A stretch of DNA of 64,000 nt. Origin: Tubiluchus corallicola (taxonomy: Eukaryota; Priapulida; Priapulimorpha; Priapulimorphida; Tubiluchidae). The stretch is taken from assembly GCA_030141605.1 (NCBI GenBank), contig JAQGDQ010000738.1, positions 40,331 to 104,330 of the forward strand. The letters run 5' to 3'. This document shows positions 13,601 to 23,030 of this stretch, piece by piece; within the stretch, counting starts at the first letter, position 1, and every line of letters begins with the position of its first letter. The translations under genes were made by a program, and so were the position numbers. Below the pieces are notes generated by a model, which worked only from the letters and a program-made list of their open reading frames with translations, made no database searches and was not told the origin of the DNA.

Positions 13601-15987
13601 AAGTATGACTGTGAACGTTTCAGATATAAAATTGTGATAAGTGTCTAGTGTAATTAGTAATGATCGCTTCACTCATTTTGAACGGAGCGTGGCGTCATCT
13701 GGTTACGGTGCAGTGTAAACGGTTTTCCCGCTAGTAATGATCGCTTCACTCATTTTGAATGGAGCGTGGCGCCATCTGGTTACGGTGCAGTGTAAACGGT
13801 TTTCCCGCTAGTAATGATCGCTTCACTCATTTTGAACGGAGCGTGGCGCCATCTGGTTACGGTGCAATGTGAACAGTTTTCCCGCCAGGTGCTTGAACAA
13901 ACTTCTTTGCAGCTGCAGTTACTGTTGTCAACTACGAACAATTCAAAACATCAACAACATGGGGATTACTAATGCTATTTTTGTTAGTTTTTGACGAAAA
14001 CCAGTTGCTGACAATAATACATCTCGGTTTGCCGGACAAAAGCGCTGGGAGGTGTAGGTCCGAATTTGCCGATTGACCATATTTACCAATACTTTTGACC
14101 ATATTTACCAATACTAAACTAATACAGTAGGCAGGGATGAGAATTTTGCGCGGATACGCGGAATTCCGAGTTTTTGTAAGACCAGTAGTGCCATTTTTGT
14201 AAATCTCGTAAATTCGTTGAGAAAATTTTTACGGACCCATTACATTATTTCACAAGCTGACCGCTAGTTGGCAGGCCGTCACTTGTATACATCACGTACA
14301 TCAGAGTAACCACGTGTACATCTCTATGTATAAAAATATAGAATCAATTGTGCGGAGTTATTTGAGTCAATTGCAGACAGTTTTTATATACTTTTGTATA
14401 GGAGCGGCCAGTACTTAGGCATTTTTGAGACAATTAGGTATCATGTATCCTTGATAGTTGGGTATTTTAAATTATGCATGAAACAAGGTAACTGATATTT
14501 TAAGTCCACTTAGAGGCCCTCTATGGTCACAAAATTGCAATTTGTTGCTGGCTCCAAGGGGGCTCCCCTTGAATTCCATTGGGGGCCTAGGTGGCCCGAA
14601 AACCCCGGGCCTGTTTCAGAGTTTTTTACAATTTGTCATTCTCATCCCTGACAGTAGGTGCTGTGTGTTAGACTCACAGGAATGTAGAATCAATCGTCTA
14701 ATTGTCTGAAAAATGCCCAATTTGGACTGCTCTTATGCAAAAGTATGTAAAAACTGTCGGCAGTCGACTCAAATAACTGGCATAATTGACTCGAAAGCAC
14801 TTGCACATGCTGATTAAACCACTTGCACATGCTGATTACACCACATGCACATGCTGATTAAACCACTAACATGCTGATCAAACCGCTTGCACATGCTGAT
14901 TAAACCACAAACATGCTGATTAAACCACTTGCACATGCTGATTACACCACGTGCACATGCTGATTAAACCACAAACATGCTGATTAAACCACTTGCACAT
15001 GCTGATTACACCACATGCACATGCTGATTACACCACATGCGCATGCTGATTAAACCACTAACATGCTGATCAAACCGCTTGCACATGCTGATTAAACCAC
15101 AAACATGCTGATTAAACCACTTGCACATGCTGATTAAACCACTTGCACATGCTGATTAAACCACTTGCACATGCTGATTAAACCACTTGCACATGCTGAT
15201 TAAACCGCTAACATGCTGACATACAAGCTACACACGTGTCGTTACATGCTGCTTGGATGTAAACAAAGTGGTCCACCGCCAACTAGCAGTCCGCTCGCCG
15301 TAACACGTCGGACTTTATACGGACCAGGTTTTGACCAGCTTTTTCGATATCCGGATGAGCGAGGTCCGGGTAAACCGACACATGAGTGTATTAATAACCT
15401 CCAACGTAGCTAGTTAACGCCGACAAAGTAACAGATTAATTACCTTAACATGCTAAAAATGAACACTGTTAGCTAAATAACCCACCCAGCGCCTTCTGTA
15501 TCCTCTCAGCCACAGTTATCTGTACTTATGCATTATGAGGTATAATCCAGTGGATTAAAGCTATGTATAAAGTTGTCGCTAATTGATCCAATGATTAATT
15601 TTTTACTCAAACCCTATTAAACGCAAAGATTTGAACAGCTACAATAGTGAAACTTTTGAGTAAATTTTGTGCTGTCCATCAGCTTATGTTTTTTGAAATA
15701 TGGTTGCAGTGAGGGTGATTTGATGGAGGAACTGAATAGATTTAAACTTTTTTTTGCATTTTTAAGCAAGTCTCATGTGCATGTAATGTAGTTTTTCATT
15801 TTTTTGTGCATATTTGTAAATATATTTGATTTTATTCGTCGTTACTTTCCATTACTGCACAGTAGTTTAGATTGCACTGACGCATTTGCCTTTACCAGTG
15901 TAAGTTTTTATTAACTAACACTGATTGATCATCTCTGTAAAGTTTTTATCAGTGATTATCAATGTATTTTAATGGCAAATAAAGTTC

Positions 15988-16020
<33 letters not shown>

Positions 16021-18795
16021 GTATGTATGTATGCATGTATTTAGCATGTAATTCAAATATATTTAAATGTATATTGAAATACAATGAACACTTAATCATG
16101 AGTTGTTTTTTCCTTTAAATTGTGCAATTGTGTTAAATAACGTAAAGCTACTAAGCAGATGGCTTTTTTCTTTAAGCTAAGTTTCTTGTGTTGTTTGATT
16201 TTACTAGATACGATAGAAAACCAAGCAAGCGATGATTCTTCACCTCAAATGCAGAGTAAGCCCCTCCAAGATAAAGAGAAACAAACTGGTACCTCTTTTG
16301 CCGAACCTCATCGTGAGAGGGAATTATACACGAATGTCGATGGTAACAGATTAGGTGATGTGTTGAGAAGCCGCGATGAGTCTAGTGATATGTTTGCAGG
16401 CACGAAGTCAGCCGTTACACATGTGGGCATGAAGCCAGTGGTAACACCCGTGGGCATGAAGCCAACAGTTATACCTGTGGGCATGAAGCCAGTGGTTTCA
16501 CATGTGGACATGAAGCCAGTGGTTACACATGTGGACATGAAGCCAGTGGTTACACATGTGGACATGAAGCCAGTGGTTACACATGTGGACATGAAGCCAG
16601 TGGTAACACCCTTGGGCATGAAGCCAACAGTTACATCTGTGAGGGGAGACCATGATGAGCTAAGTAATGATTCAACTGATGCAGCGGTCAATTCTGTAGG
16701 GACGTCGGTTAAACCACTACGTAAAATAAAACTGAAGAAAAGAGAGCTCAAACCGGAAACATCGGATAAAAATAGAATAATTACTCATGAACTGGAAAGT
16801 AGGAGCAAGATTTTTGAGTCAGAAAGTCGTGTTTTTTTGCCAGCTGGTGCATCTCGGGATGCAGCAGATGGACCCGCAAGTGCACAGGTAGCTCCAGTAA
16901 CAGAACCAGACCCTCAAAACGAGCAGGAAGCCAGCAATGTTGTGTCTCGTTCTCAAAGAGAGACTCCTTTGCCTGTTAGTGGCAAAGTTCGCACAGCCAC
17001 GGCTGAAATTGGAGAAAAGTACAAGGATACTCAGAAAGTTATTACAATTTTAGAACCCAAAAGAGTGGCTAGTGCAGAGGCGGAAGCAGCAATTTCTGCT
17101 AATCTGATGGATGTTGACGTTCAGTCGTTGAAAAGTGATAATAACTTTCCTCATATTTCTGTGCCAACACAGCCCACTATTCCAGCTCAACCAATTTCAA
17201 TTTCCGGACTACCGGCGTCGCCTTCATCAAGTTTAGAGCCGGATGCTCTACCATCCATTTCTAGTGGCTCATCGACATCCGTGCTGCTGTCTGACAGGAC
17301 TAGAGCACTTGCATCGACTTCGGCTTCAGCAACAATGCTTAGTGATGCTGTTTCAGAAGCATCTTCTACTATTGCATCCTCAGCCTCAGCATCAATGATT
17401 AGTGACGAGAGTTTGGAAAGTTCTCATATAAACGCATCAAGGTAAGCTAAGAGCAATGTTTGTTTTTTCTTACTACAGCCAAATTTTTGTCAATTTTGTG
17501 TTGTAACATTTTTATGCAAGTCGTTGTCTTTGCAATTTAAAACAAAAACGGAGAGGTGAATAAAAGCAAACAAATGAAATCTATTGTGGATGACAGCTGC
17601 AAGGCACAAAGTACTTGTTTCAAAGCACAAAATACTTGCTGCAAAGCACAGAGTACTTGTTTCAAAGCACAAAGTGCTTGTTTCAAAGCACAAAGTATTT
17701 GCTTCAAAGCATAAAGTGCTTGTTTCAAAGCACAAAGTGCTTGTTTCAAAGCACAAAGTGCTTGTTTCAAAGCACAAAGTACTTGCTTTCAAAGCACAAA
17801 GTGCTTGCTTCAAAACACACAGTACTTGCTGCAAACACAAAACACCAAACACAAAACCAAACACAAACCCAAACAAACCCAAACACAAAACCAAACACAA
17901 AGTACTTGTTTCAAAACATACAGTACTTGCTTCAAAGCACAAGGTACTTGCTTCAAAGCACACAGTACTTGCTTCAAAGCACAAAGTGCTTGCTTCAAAG
18001 CACAAAGTACTAACTTCAAAGCACAAAGTACTTGCTTCAAAGCACAAAGTGCTTGCTTCAAAGCACAAAGTACTAACTTCAAAGCTTCAAATCACTCATA
18101 TTAGTGCCTTTGTTTTTGAAGTTGTTATAGTTCTTCGTTGTTACAATATAAAGCCAGTAAAATGTTATTCTGACGTAAATTGCCTCTATTAACATAAATT
18201 TGGTTTTGATCATTGGATTGAAATGTTCCTGGTCATAGGTGGATCCCAGGTGGGGGTGGAGAGGGGTGGGGTGGGCCCCTCCCATATTTTTGCCAGGACA
18301 AAATTATTTTATTTCAGAATACATCCATGATGTTCATGTGTGAAGTGTGAATAAGGCGTCTAAAATGCACGCCCTTGTAGCCTAGTGCTGTAACTCTAAA
18401 CTAGTTGAATGTGCAGTTGTCTGAAAGAGGAATCCCCAACGTCCTCAAAGTCGCAGTTTGAAAATCAGGTCCTATGAATATTAGCTAGAAATTTGATTTG
18501 AGGATCCGTTCTCAATAGTCAAGTTCAAGTTTGTTGAGAAAATTTCTTGTTTTTTATATAAATCTAGCAATAAGTCGAAGATGATGCCCGTGACTGTTTT
18601 AAATTGTTTGTTTGCAGAGTTGTTCCCGCACATGTGGCGACACCTACGGAGATACGAGCTTCATCTTCTTATGAAGACATGGATGTGACGGAACTCGACG
18701 ATTTCTTACTAGACGGATCAGTGGATTCTGCGGCGATCGACGAAGATATTAGCGAAGACAAACTCCTGGAAGAGATGGAACAGTTGATCAGTTAG
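2770..18795 (+). CDS. ZC3H11A-like protein, 3' nine exons (5' part outside window)
   Basis: Nine exons join with consistent phase: 2770-2990, 4901-4947, 6034-6513, 7664-7955, 9873-10121, 11662-11892, 12821-13018, 16208-17441, 18618-18795, giving about 1042 residues to a TAG stop. All introns are GT-AG. The order of features resembles vertebrate ZC3H11A, an mRNA-export (TREX-associated) CCCH protein: a basic helix, then repeated S-L-x-E-R-L-type motifs (SLSERLS, SVKDRLS, SLRERLS; ZC3H11A has SLTERLG, SLAQRLG, SLKERLG), a long Ser/Thr-rich low-complexity part, and an acidic C-terminus (DKLLEEMEQLIS) like the family end. The N-terminal CCCH fingers would be upstream of the window, so assignment rests on these short motifs and stays provisional. 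It is probably nuclear, with many KR-rich patches. Odd features: three paralogous exons, a coding minisatellite, and introns loaded with satellites. AATAAA at 19473 is a candidate polyadenylation signal. Confidence 0.62.
3000..4620. other. Intron sequence without recognised feature
   Basis: Intron between exons a and b. AT-rich, with no repeat family or exon recognised. Confidence 0.4.
4632..4880. repeat. ATC/AGC trinucleotide microsatellite
   Basis: Runs of ATC and AGC with interspersed CATGATCATGATCATC blocks. Open on both strands (poly-Ser or poly-Ile/Met frames) purely because the unit is a triplet. Confidence 0.92.
4901..4947 (+). CDS. ZC3H11A-like exon b (47-bp micro-exon)
   Basis: A long pyrimidine tract ending ttttttacag precedes the exon, and ATATG|gtgagt follows it. 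Its 47 bases take phase 1 from exon a and give phase 0 to exon c, exactly what both neighbours require. It encodes VIQDNCLQQKSVNTDM. It starts right after the ATC/AGC microsatellite at 4632-4880. Confidence 0.6.
4997..5110. repeat. 60-bp tandem duplication
   Basis: Two copies of a segment starting GATAATGT(G/T)CTTGTCTGTC, 60 bp apart, about 90% identical. Confidence 0.8.
5318..5575 (+). repeat. Dispersed repeat R6, copy 1
   Basis: Shares TATCTCAGACATGTGCGCA, CTGGGCTGTGAAACC, ACGTGCTCTGG and GGGTGCTGCAGTT with the reverse strand of 56390-56620. Ends are not defined. Confidence 0.7.
5640..5998 (+). repeat. Dispersed repeat R3, copy 1, with a 65-codon conserved frame
   Basis: Matches 34685-35013 at about 80-85%. 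It contains an ATG-initiated frame at 5733 (MTYEVHKASLVTDVCLPI...) also present in the other copy. Confidence 0.72.
6034..6513 (+). CDS. ZC3H11A-like exon c (SLxERLS repeats)
   Basis: The acceptor is gttttttgcag|CTTGG and the donor GAATCG|gtgagc, phase 0 at both ends. It encodes 160 residues with HLSDHWSV, SLGDHWSS, SLSERLS, SVKDRLS and SLRERLSRQRAEIQE, a series of related heptad-like Ser-Leu-x-(E/D)-(R/H) motifs. These are the best link to ZC3H11A, where similar motifs recur in the same place. The last copy runs into a predicted coiled coil. Confidence 0.8.
7228..7233 (-). terminator. LTR poly(A) signal
   Basis: AATAAA on the minus strand (TTTATT on plus), about 165 bp past the TATA box, at the expected R/U5 position. 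Confidence 0.45.
7395..7403 (-). promoter_or_regulatory. TATA box of the solo LTR
   Basis: TATATAAGG on the minus strand, about 10 bp downstream of the heat-shock elements in that orientation. Confidence 0.55.
7413..7441 (-). promoter_or_regulatory. Heat-shock element cluster in the solo LTR
   Basis: Plus-strand pentamers AGAAG-CTTCT-AGAAG (7413-7427) and GTTCC-AGAAC (7432-7441) are alternating nGAAn/nTTCn blocks, the HSF1 consensus. Confidence 0.7.
7664..7955 (+). CDS. ZC3H11A-like exon d (first of three related exons)
   Basis: The acceptor is ccaattccag|TTG and the donor GCAGG|gtaaat; phase 0 in, phase 1 out. The second half (KRRQITFEDEEASNSS ... SSSSTRQYVVFDEKHVS) is homologous to exons e and f. 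It begins with its own basic leader (LSAESLRRRPSHRIEIEE). It contains RQITF, an RVxF-type motif, followed by an acidic run. Confidence 0.8.
8000..8495. other. Intron sequence without recognised feature
   Basis: Part of the intron between exons d and e, before the 42-bp array. GTTGCCATAGCAAC-type short palindromes occur at about 8093 (CGGTTGCCATAGCAACG). Confidence 0.4.
8500..9292. repeat. 42-bp tandem array (~19 copies)
   Basis: The unit begins ACCATTACAGAGCTTAGGAA and is 42 bp, 95% or more conserved. Being 14 codons with no stop in several frames, it yields false open frames of about 290 codons on both strands (14-residue repeat, TITELRNPSKQNRV on plus). It lies in an intron and directly abuts a left-truncated hAT MITE. 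Confidence 0.97.
9293..9774 (+). mobile_element. hAT-like MITE, copy 2 (left-truncated)
   Basis: Matches 14178-14650, including the right terminus TTCTCATCCCTG. The left about 46 bp with the terminal repeat is missing, replaced by the 42-bp array. Exon e begins 98 bp downstream. Confidence 0.8.
9873..10121 (+). CDS. ZC3H11A-like exon e (second related exon)
   Basis: The acceptor is atttgcttctag|GA and the donor TTCTGG|gtaatt; the exon is symmetric, phase 1-1. It encodes GVNRQDLPDK ... AKRKRITFEDEDASNSSKED ... and ends near DKKDVINAENVLG. It is closely related to exon f in both residues and acceptor context, indicating exon duplication. Confidence 0.82.
10447..10835. repeat. Three tandem copies, unit ~100-145 bp
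   Basis: Copies starting at about 10447, 10548 and 10688 share TCTATTCGTGTTCTTGCA, TAACTTACCTACGTCACC and GCTATAGAG...AGGCTTTT. The first copy lacks the middle about 40 bp. Confidence 0.85.
10881..11527 (+). mobile_element. TTAA-flanked MITE family 1, copy B
   Basis: 647 bp, TTAA at each end, termini TTAAAGTACAAGAAAA and TTTTCTTGTGCTTTAA. Opposite orientation to copy A and same as copy C. In the intron between exons e and f. Confidence 0.85.
11662..11892 (+). CDS. ZC3H11A-like exon f (third related exon)
   Basis: The acceptor is atttgcttctag|GA and the donor GAAG|gttaat; phase 1-1, so it can be gained or skipped without a frameshift. It encodes GNNRKDLPDK ... AKRKRITFEDVTDSSKED ... SSRQYISFNREDADDAKD. 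The SRQY(I/V)xF(N/D) segment matches exon d and the DLPDK start matches exon e. Confidence 0.82.
11893..12285. other. Intron sequence; partial similarity to 60860-61170
   Basis: Shares TTTGCCATTTGCTAGTTAGAC and GACAGCTC(G/A)T with 61020-61120, just downstream of MITE copies B and C respectively. The repeat family may therefore extend beyond the TTAA-bounded part. Confidence 0.45.
12286..12732. repeat. 24-bp tandem array (~18.5 copies)
   Basis: The unit CATAATGATCGTAGTACATA+GTTT is 24 bp. Variants differ only at GATCG/GATCA and one GACCG. It is open on both strands (for example the YDHYETMY octapeptide on minus) because the unit is eight codons. It lies in the intron between exons f and g. 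Confidence 0.97.
12821..13018 (+). CDS. ZC3H11A-like exon g (basic)
   Basis: The acceptor is tttttctcag|GC and the donor CCCAAAA|gtgagt, phase 1-1. It encodes 66 residues rich in K, R and S (AAKKLRRVFVGGSR, SPGRKSALSSLNSWLGRRRK), probably disordered and with nuclear-localisation character. No domain is recognised. Confidence 0.75.
13350..13575 (-). pseudogene. LINE (CR1/Jockey-like) RT ORF 3' fragment
   Basis: The minus strand reads ...YNAIKLWSSIPREMKTLNLY and QFKKASKNYLLQRYH then stop, matching the family ending xxxWNSLPxExKxxxSLxxFKKxLKxYLL. AT-rich sequence follows to about 13080. Separate from the fragment at 934. Confidence 0.68.
13655..13890. repeat. 77-bp tandem repeat (3 copies)
   Basis: Copies start at 13655, 13732 and 13809 with TAGTAATGATCGCTTCACTC; the spacing is exactly 77 bp. 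The unit is GC-richer than its surroundings. Confidence 0.93.
13990..14131 (+). repeat. Dispersed repeat R5, copy 2, left part
   Basis: Matches the reverse complement of 1770-1890; split from its right part (14651-14790) by the hAT MITE. Confidence 0.72.
14132..14650 (+). mobile_element. hAT-like MITE, complete copy with 8-bp TSD
   Basis: 519 bp beginning CAGGGATGAGAA and ending TTCTCATCCCTG, flanked by perfect octamers ACAGTAGG at 14124-14131 and 14651-14658. An 8-bp duplication with CAGG-type termini is the hAT signature. No transposase frame, so non-autonomous. The uninterrupted host repeat occurs at 1690-1910. Confidence 0.93.
14651..14795 (+). repeat. Dispersed repeat R5, copy 2, right part
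   Basis: Continues R5 after the MITE. Its reverse complement is also about 80% similar to MITE positions 14320-14450, so MITE and host repeat share ancestry and form a stem of about 110 bp. Confidence 0.65.
14798..15215. repeat. 22-bp tandem array (~20 copies)
   Basis: The unit is CACATGCTGATTAAACCACT+TG, with 18-bp short variants lacking TTGC and TGATTACACCA variants. Confidence 0.93.
15216..16207. other. Intron sequence with (AT)n at 15990-16018
   Basis: The end of the intron before exon h. Only the short (AT)n followed by GTATGTATGTATGCATGT is notable. Confidence 0.5.
16208..17441 (+). CDS. ZC3H11A-like exon h (1.2-kb low-complexity exon with coding minisatellite)
   Basis: The acceptor is gattttactag|AT and the donor CATCAAG|gtaagc; phase 1 in, phase 2 out. 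About 411 residues. After DDSSPQMQ comes a run of about eight 9-residue repeats, (V/I)xPVGMKP to HVDMKPVVT, at 16405-16640, then a K/R-rich patch (LRKIKLKKRELKPE), then a Pro/Ser/Ala-rich tail (PTQPTIPAQP, SASATMLSDAVSEASS). The exon is open throughout its length, with no stop. It is probably an unstructured linker. Confidence 0.8.
16405..16640 (+). repeat. 27-bp coding minisatellite in exon h
   Basis: About eight copies of a 27-bp unit around ATGAAGCCAGTGGTTACACA, encoding MKPVVTHVD-type nonapeptides. In frame, so copy-number change preserves the protein frame. Confidence 0.93.
17600..18085. repeat. 21-bp tandem array (~20 copies)
   Basis: The unit is TTCAAAGCACAAAGTACTTG+C, interrupted at 17830-17900 by a derived (CCAAACACAAAA)n stretch. 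The seven-codon unit gives false frames on both strands. Confidence 0.93.
18086..18617. other. Intron sequence without recognised feature
   Basis: The remainder of the intron h/i. A G-rich patch (GGTGGGGGTGGAGAGGGGTG) lies at 18249-18275. Confidence 0.4.
18618..18795 (+). CDS. ZC3H11A-like terminal exon i
   Basis: The acceptor is tttgtttgcag|AG, phase 2 in. It encodes VVPAHVATPTEIRASSSYED, then the acidic ending MDVTELDDFLLDGSVDS ... EDKLLEEMEQLIS and TAG. The ending resembles the acidic C-terminus of vertebrate ZC3H11A (DDLLLELSEMIDS). An AATAAA about 680 bp downstream could end the transcript. Confidence 0.8.
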
Positions 18796-19472
18796 TCGAC
18801 GATTAGCTTCTAATTAGCATCGTTGTAAATACAATTGAACTGATTTTACAATTCATATGTATATGTGCTCACATTAACCCAATCTTTAAATCTGGTTCAG
18901 TTCCCGGCAAATTTGTGAAGACCCATTACTAGTAGACTGATCTTTCTGTAGAAGTTCGTCTATGTTTGTTGTACTGAACTAGCGGCCGCATTTTGCACAC
19001 CCCTGAATTAGGAGATAGGGTGACAGGGTCAGGCCAGACTGTGGTTTCCTGTGTTGCACCGAAATGTGTTGTAGTTGGGTTTTGGGTATCTGCGCTGCAA
19101 AGCTTGGCTTATTTCTTACTGTTTTGTCGAATGATCAATCTTTTGTTTTGTTTATCCGTTTATCACGAGAGTGCTGATATATAAGCAGGTTGTATTCCTC
19201 GCTCTCTGTTTGATTACACGTGAACCCGCTGTACTGCACATGAAACATGTTTATGACTCTACTGTAACATCGACAAGGACAAAGAATGGTTATAGTTTGT
19301 TATTCTTGTTGTGTAGCAGGTGAAGTAAATTTCAGAGCTGCTACCGTACTTGACTTAACAAGCTTGTAGTGAAGTATTTATGGCACAGTGAATTTTAGTT
19401 GAAAACTTACCCATGCTATTAATACGTGTTTGAAATTAATGCTTATCCGTTTAAAAGTTGTTCAAAGTTTTC

Positions 19473-19478
19473 AATAAA
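19473..19478 (+). terminator. Candidate poly(A) signal of the ZC3H11A-like gene
   Basis: The first AATAAA downstream of the TAG at 18793-18795, in plain AT-rich sequence before the 58-bp tandem array. Chosen by position only. Confidence 0.35.
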
Positions 19479-19689
19479 CATCAGCAGTAGTTTGTGCATT
19501 GACTGCGATGCCTTCATAAACAATTCATTATCTTAATTTGACTATTATTGTTGACTGGAGTTTTGCATTTCTAGTTCCCACAATGTTGGGCCTGACTTGG
19601 CACAGTATCAACTTAGTGTGCCATTGTAAAGAAGTTTAAAAACTTACAAAAGATGAAACATGTCAGTTGTTTGACTGCTATCATGTTAT

Positions 19690-20840
19690 AAGAGCTCGTG
19701 GGTTGTATTGTGTCAGTTGTTCAACAATTTAGTTGACTGTCTTGTAATTCGAATTCAGGTATAGGATAGCGCCGTATTGTTTCACATTTCCTGCGCTGTC
19801 GTGTGGTATCGGTTCATCGGAACACGCTGTGTCAAGTGTCCTACAGCTTAGCTTCTGACATGTCTTGACCCATGACAGGTGTAAATCATTAAACATTTTA
19901 GTTGCTGTCATGTGGTGAGATCTTGTCCATTGAATAGTGTCAGTTATTCAACACTGTAGCTACTGTCGCTACTGTCGCTTAGTAAGAGTTTGTCTGTTGA
20001 ATAGTGTAAATTATTCAACACTGTAGGTACTGTCATTCAACACTGTTGCTACTGTCATGTGGTGAGAGTTTGTCTATGGAATAATGTCAGTTATTCAACA
20101 CTGTTACTACTGTCATGTGGTGAGAGTTTGTCTATGGAATAATGTCAGTTATTCAACACTGTTACTACTGTCATGTGGTGAGATCTTGTCCATTGAATAG
20201 TGTCAGTTATTCAACAGTGTTGCTACTGTCAGTGGTGAGAGCTTGTCCATCAAATAGTGTCAGTTATTCAACAGTGTTGCTACTGTCAGTGGTGAGAGTT
20301 TCTCTGCCGAATAGTGTCAGTTATTCAACACTGTAGCTACTGTCATGTGGTGAGAGTTTCTCTGTCGAATAGTGTCAGTTATTCAACACTGTAGCTACTG
20401 TCATGTGGTGAGATCTTGTCCATCGAATAGTGCCAGTTATTCAACACTGTTGCTACTGTCGTGTGGTGAGAGTTTCTCTGTCGAATAATGTCAGTTATTC
20501 AATACTGTAGCTGCTGTCGCTTAGTAAGAGTTTGTCCATCGAATAGTGTCAGTTATTCAACACTGTTGCTACTGTCGGTGAGAGCTTGTCCATCGAATAG
20601 TGCCAGTTATTCAGCACTGTTGCGACTGTCGTGTGGTGAGAGTTTCTCTGTCGAATAATGTCAGTTATTCAGCACTGTAGCTACTGTCACGTGGTAAGAT
20701 CTTGTCCATCAAATAGTGTCAGTTATTCAACACTGTTGCTACTGTCATGTGGTGAGAGTTTCTCTGCCGAATAGTGTCAGTTATTCAACACTGTAGCTAC
20801 TGTCAATTATTCGACATTTTGGCTACTGTCAGTGGTGAGA
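19690..20840. repeat. 58-bp tandem array (~19 copies)
   Basis: The unit contains GTCAGTTATTCAACACTGTT, GCTACTGTCATGTGGTGAGA and GTTTGTC. Spacing is 58 bp where intact, more divergent at the left end. Downstream of the ZC3H11A-like stop. Confidence 0.92.
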
Positions 20841-21084
20841 TGGTTGAGAATTTACATTACTTCTATCTACCAGTTTAATTACCTTGTGTCTCTTTAATGC
20901 GACATCTTTAATGAATAAGGTGAAGTAGAAGTGACGTGTTGCTATTGACAGTTGGTAGCAAAAAGTTGAGCATGATGTAGGTTTTCCGTCTCGAGATTTA
21001 TAGAAATGCATCCTAACAATTCTAATCATTTCGGTTGATGGCAGTCCGTTTACGTTAATTGCAAAGGGTTTGTCTTTAGAACTT

Positions 21085-21395
21085 GCAGCCGCTAGACTCA
21101 AAGTCAAGATTGTGCGGTTGCACTCAAAGTCAAGATTGCGCGGTTGCATTCAAAGTCAAGATTGCGTGGTTGCACCCAAAGTCAGGATTGCGTGGTTGCA
21201 CTCAAAATCAAGATTGCGTGGTTGCACTCAAAGTCAAGATTGCGCGGTTGCATTCAAAGTCAAGATTGCGTGGTTGCATTCAAAGTCAAGATTGCGTGGT
21301 TGCACTCAAAGTCAAGATTGCGTGGTTGCACTCAAAGTCAAGATTGCACGGTTGCACTCAAAGTCAAGATTGCGTGGTTGCACTACGAAATCTAA
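21085..21395. repeat. 26-bp tandem array (~11 copies)
   Basis: The unit is CTCAAAGTCAAGATTGCGTG+GTTGCA. It repeats through all three frames because 26 is not a multiple of three, so frames here are artefacts. Confidence 0.93.
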
Positions 21396-21539
21396 ACCGC
21401 TCGCCCACACAACCCAGGGCATCCTTCGCACGCATGTCTGTCGTCCAATCAGTTCCAGTCTCATGAGGCTTCGTACAAGAAGAATCAAATCTGTAGTGAA
21501 AAAATGTTCACAGAAGTCGGGCGTATAAGTTACTTTGGC

Positions 21540-22665
21540 ATGGGAAATTAAAACACATTGAAAAGAATTTCAACTTGCAGCATGCCCCCCCCCTCCCCAG
21601 CATCCATCATTAAGTGTGGATTATTCTCCCCATGTACAAAACATTTTACACGTATCTAAGGTGGAGCTTCATTGAATTACTTAGTCGCTTTGTTTTCAAA
21701 CGTTAGTCACCTTTCCTAGGAATTTCTGCGGTTTGTCGCTTGCAAAATTTTTTACCAGTCTTACCAGGGTTTTTTTACATCAATGTATTCAACTACAGTT
21801 TCCATTTCCGAAGGCACAATTTCATCTTGATTTTGTTCTATACTTATAAATGTTAGTGCAAATGTTTAAACAAACATGGTGGTATGTACGTAAGAAACAA
21901 AATATACAGACTGGTTTGAGCGTCAAATTTTAACACGTTTTAAATTTTTGCACGACGTTTCATATAGCATATTCCTTTGATAGTTTTCCTTGTCTAGTTG
22001 TCATCAAATCCTGACTTTGATTACGCGATTTAAATCTTCCTTATTCTAATTCTGTATATTTGCCGTAGTAAAGTTACTTATGTACAAACTGACATTCTAC
22101 TGTGCACGCATTTAGCTATGATATTTGGGTTGTACGGTTCGTTATTTATTTGAGAACACACAAATGGTCTCCCCTCTAGTTGCCCAACCGCATTAATGTT
22201 TCACTCGTTTATTGGACAGATGGTCGATCACATAAGATCTTTCTTTTGCACTCACCCTGTACGAGCACTTCTAGTAACAGTGTAAGGTTTTTGATTTGTA
22301 TTTTTCAAGTGAAGGAACATTATGATTATTGTGTTTTGCAAGTGTTGAAGTTGACATCTTGATTTTTGTAAGATTTTGATTTGTGTCTTTCCTAAACAAC
22401 GAACTTGCTTTATTCAAAGTAGCGGCTTGTTCTAATGTATTTGTTTACATTTGCCTAAATACAGCAAGTCAATTGTACACGTTTTTTGATGCACACGTAG
22501 CACATGTGAACGCTTTGCTGTGTGAACATGTTTCAGTGCATATATGGCTTAATGTACCAGTGTACTTAGTTTCCACTGAATTAGATTGTTCCATGTTATG
22601 GCAGTATCAGTAAGTGCTCTGTATTTCACAAGCATTTTGACCCTCGATGACCTGATTTTGACCCA
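21540..22665. other. Intergenic DNA without recognised feature
   Basis: No exon, RNA gene or repeat family recognised on either strand. Confidence 0.4.
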
Positions 22666-22670
22666 GCCTT

Positions 22671-23030
22671 GACCTGCAGAAAGGTCAAACATTTGAAAAG
22701 TCTATGTTATGTGTTTTTTAATACGCTTCCTGTATAGCTTTGACCTGCAGAAAAGTCAAACATTTGAAAAGTCTATGTTATGTGTTTCTGAATACACTTA
22801 CTTTATAGCTTTGACCTGCAGAAAAGTCAAACATTTGAAAAGTCTATGTTATGTGTTTCTGAATACACTTACTTTATAGCTTTGACCTGCAGAAAAGTCA
22901 AACATTTGAAAAGTCTATGTTATGTGTTTTTGAATACGCTTCCTGTATAGCTTTGACCTGCAGAAAAGTCAAACATTTGAAAAGTCTATGTTATGTGTTT
23001 TTGAATACGCTTCCTGTATAGCTTTGAAAA
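22671..23030. repeat. 71-bp tandem array (5 copies)
   Basis: GACCTGCAGAA(A)AGTCAAAC recurs at 22671, 22742, 22813, 22884 and 22955, exactly 71 bp apart. Confidence 0.95.

Noticed and set aside
17490-18192. Cys/Leu/Phe-rich and Lys/His-rich repetitive frames
   Set aside because: 21-bp array, open on both strands, intronic.
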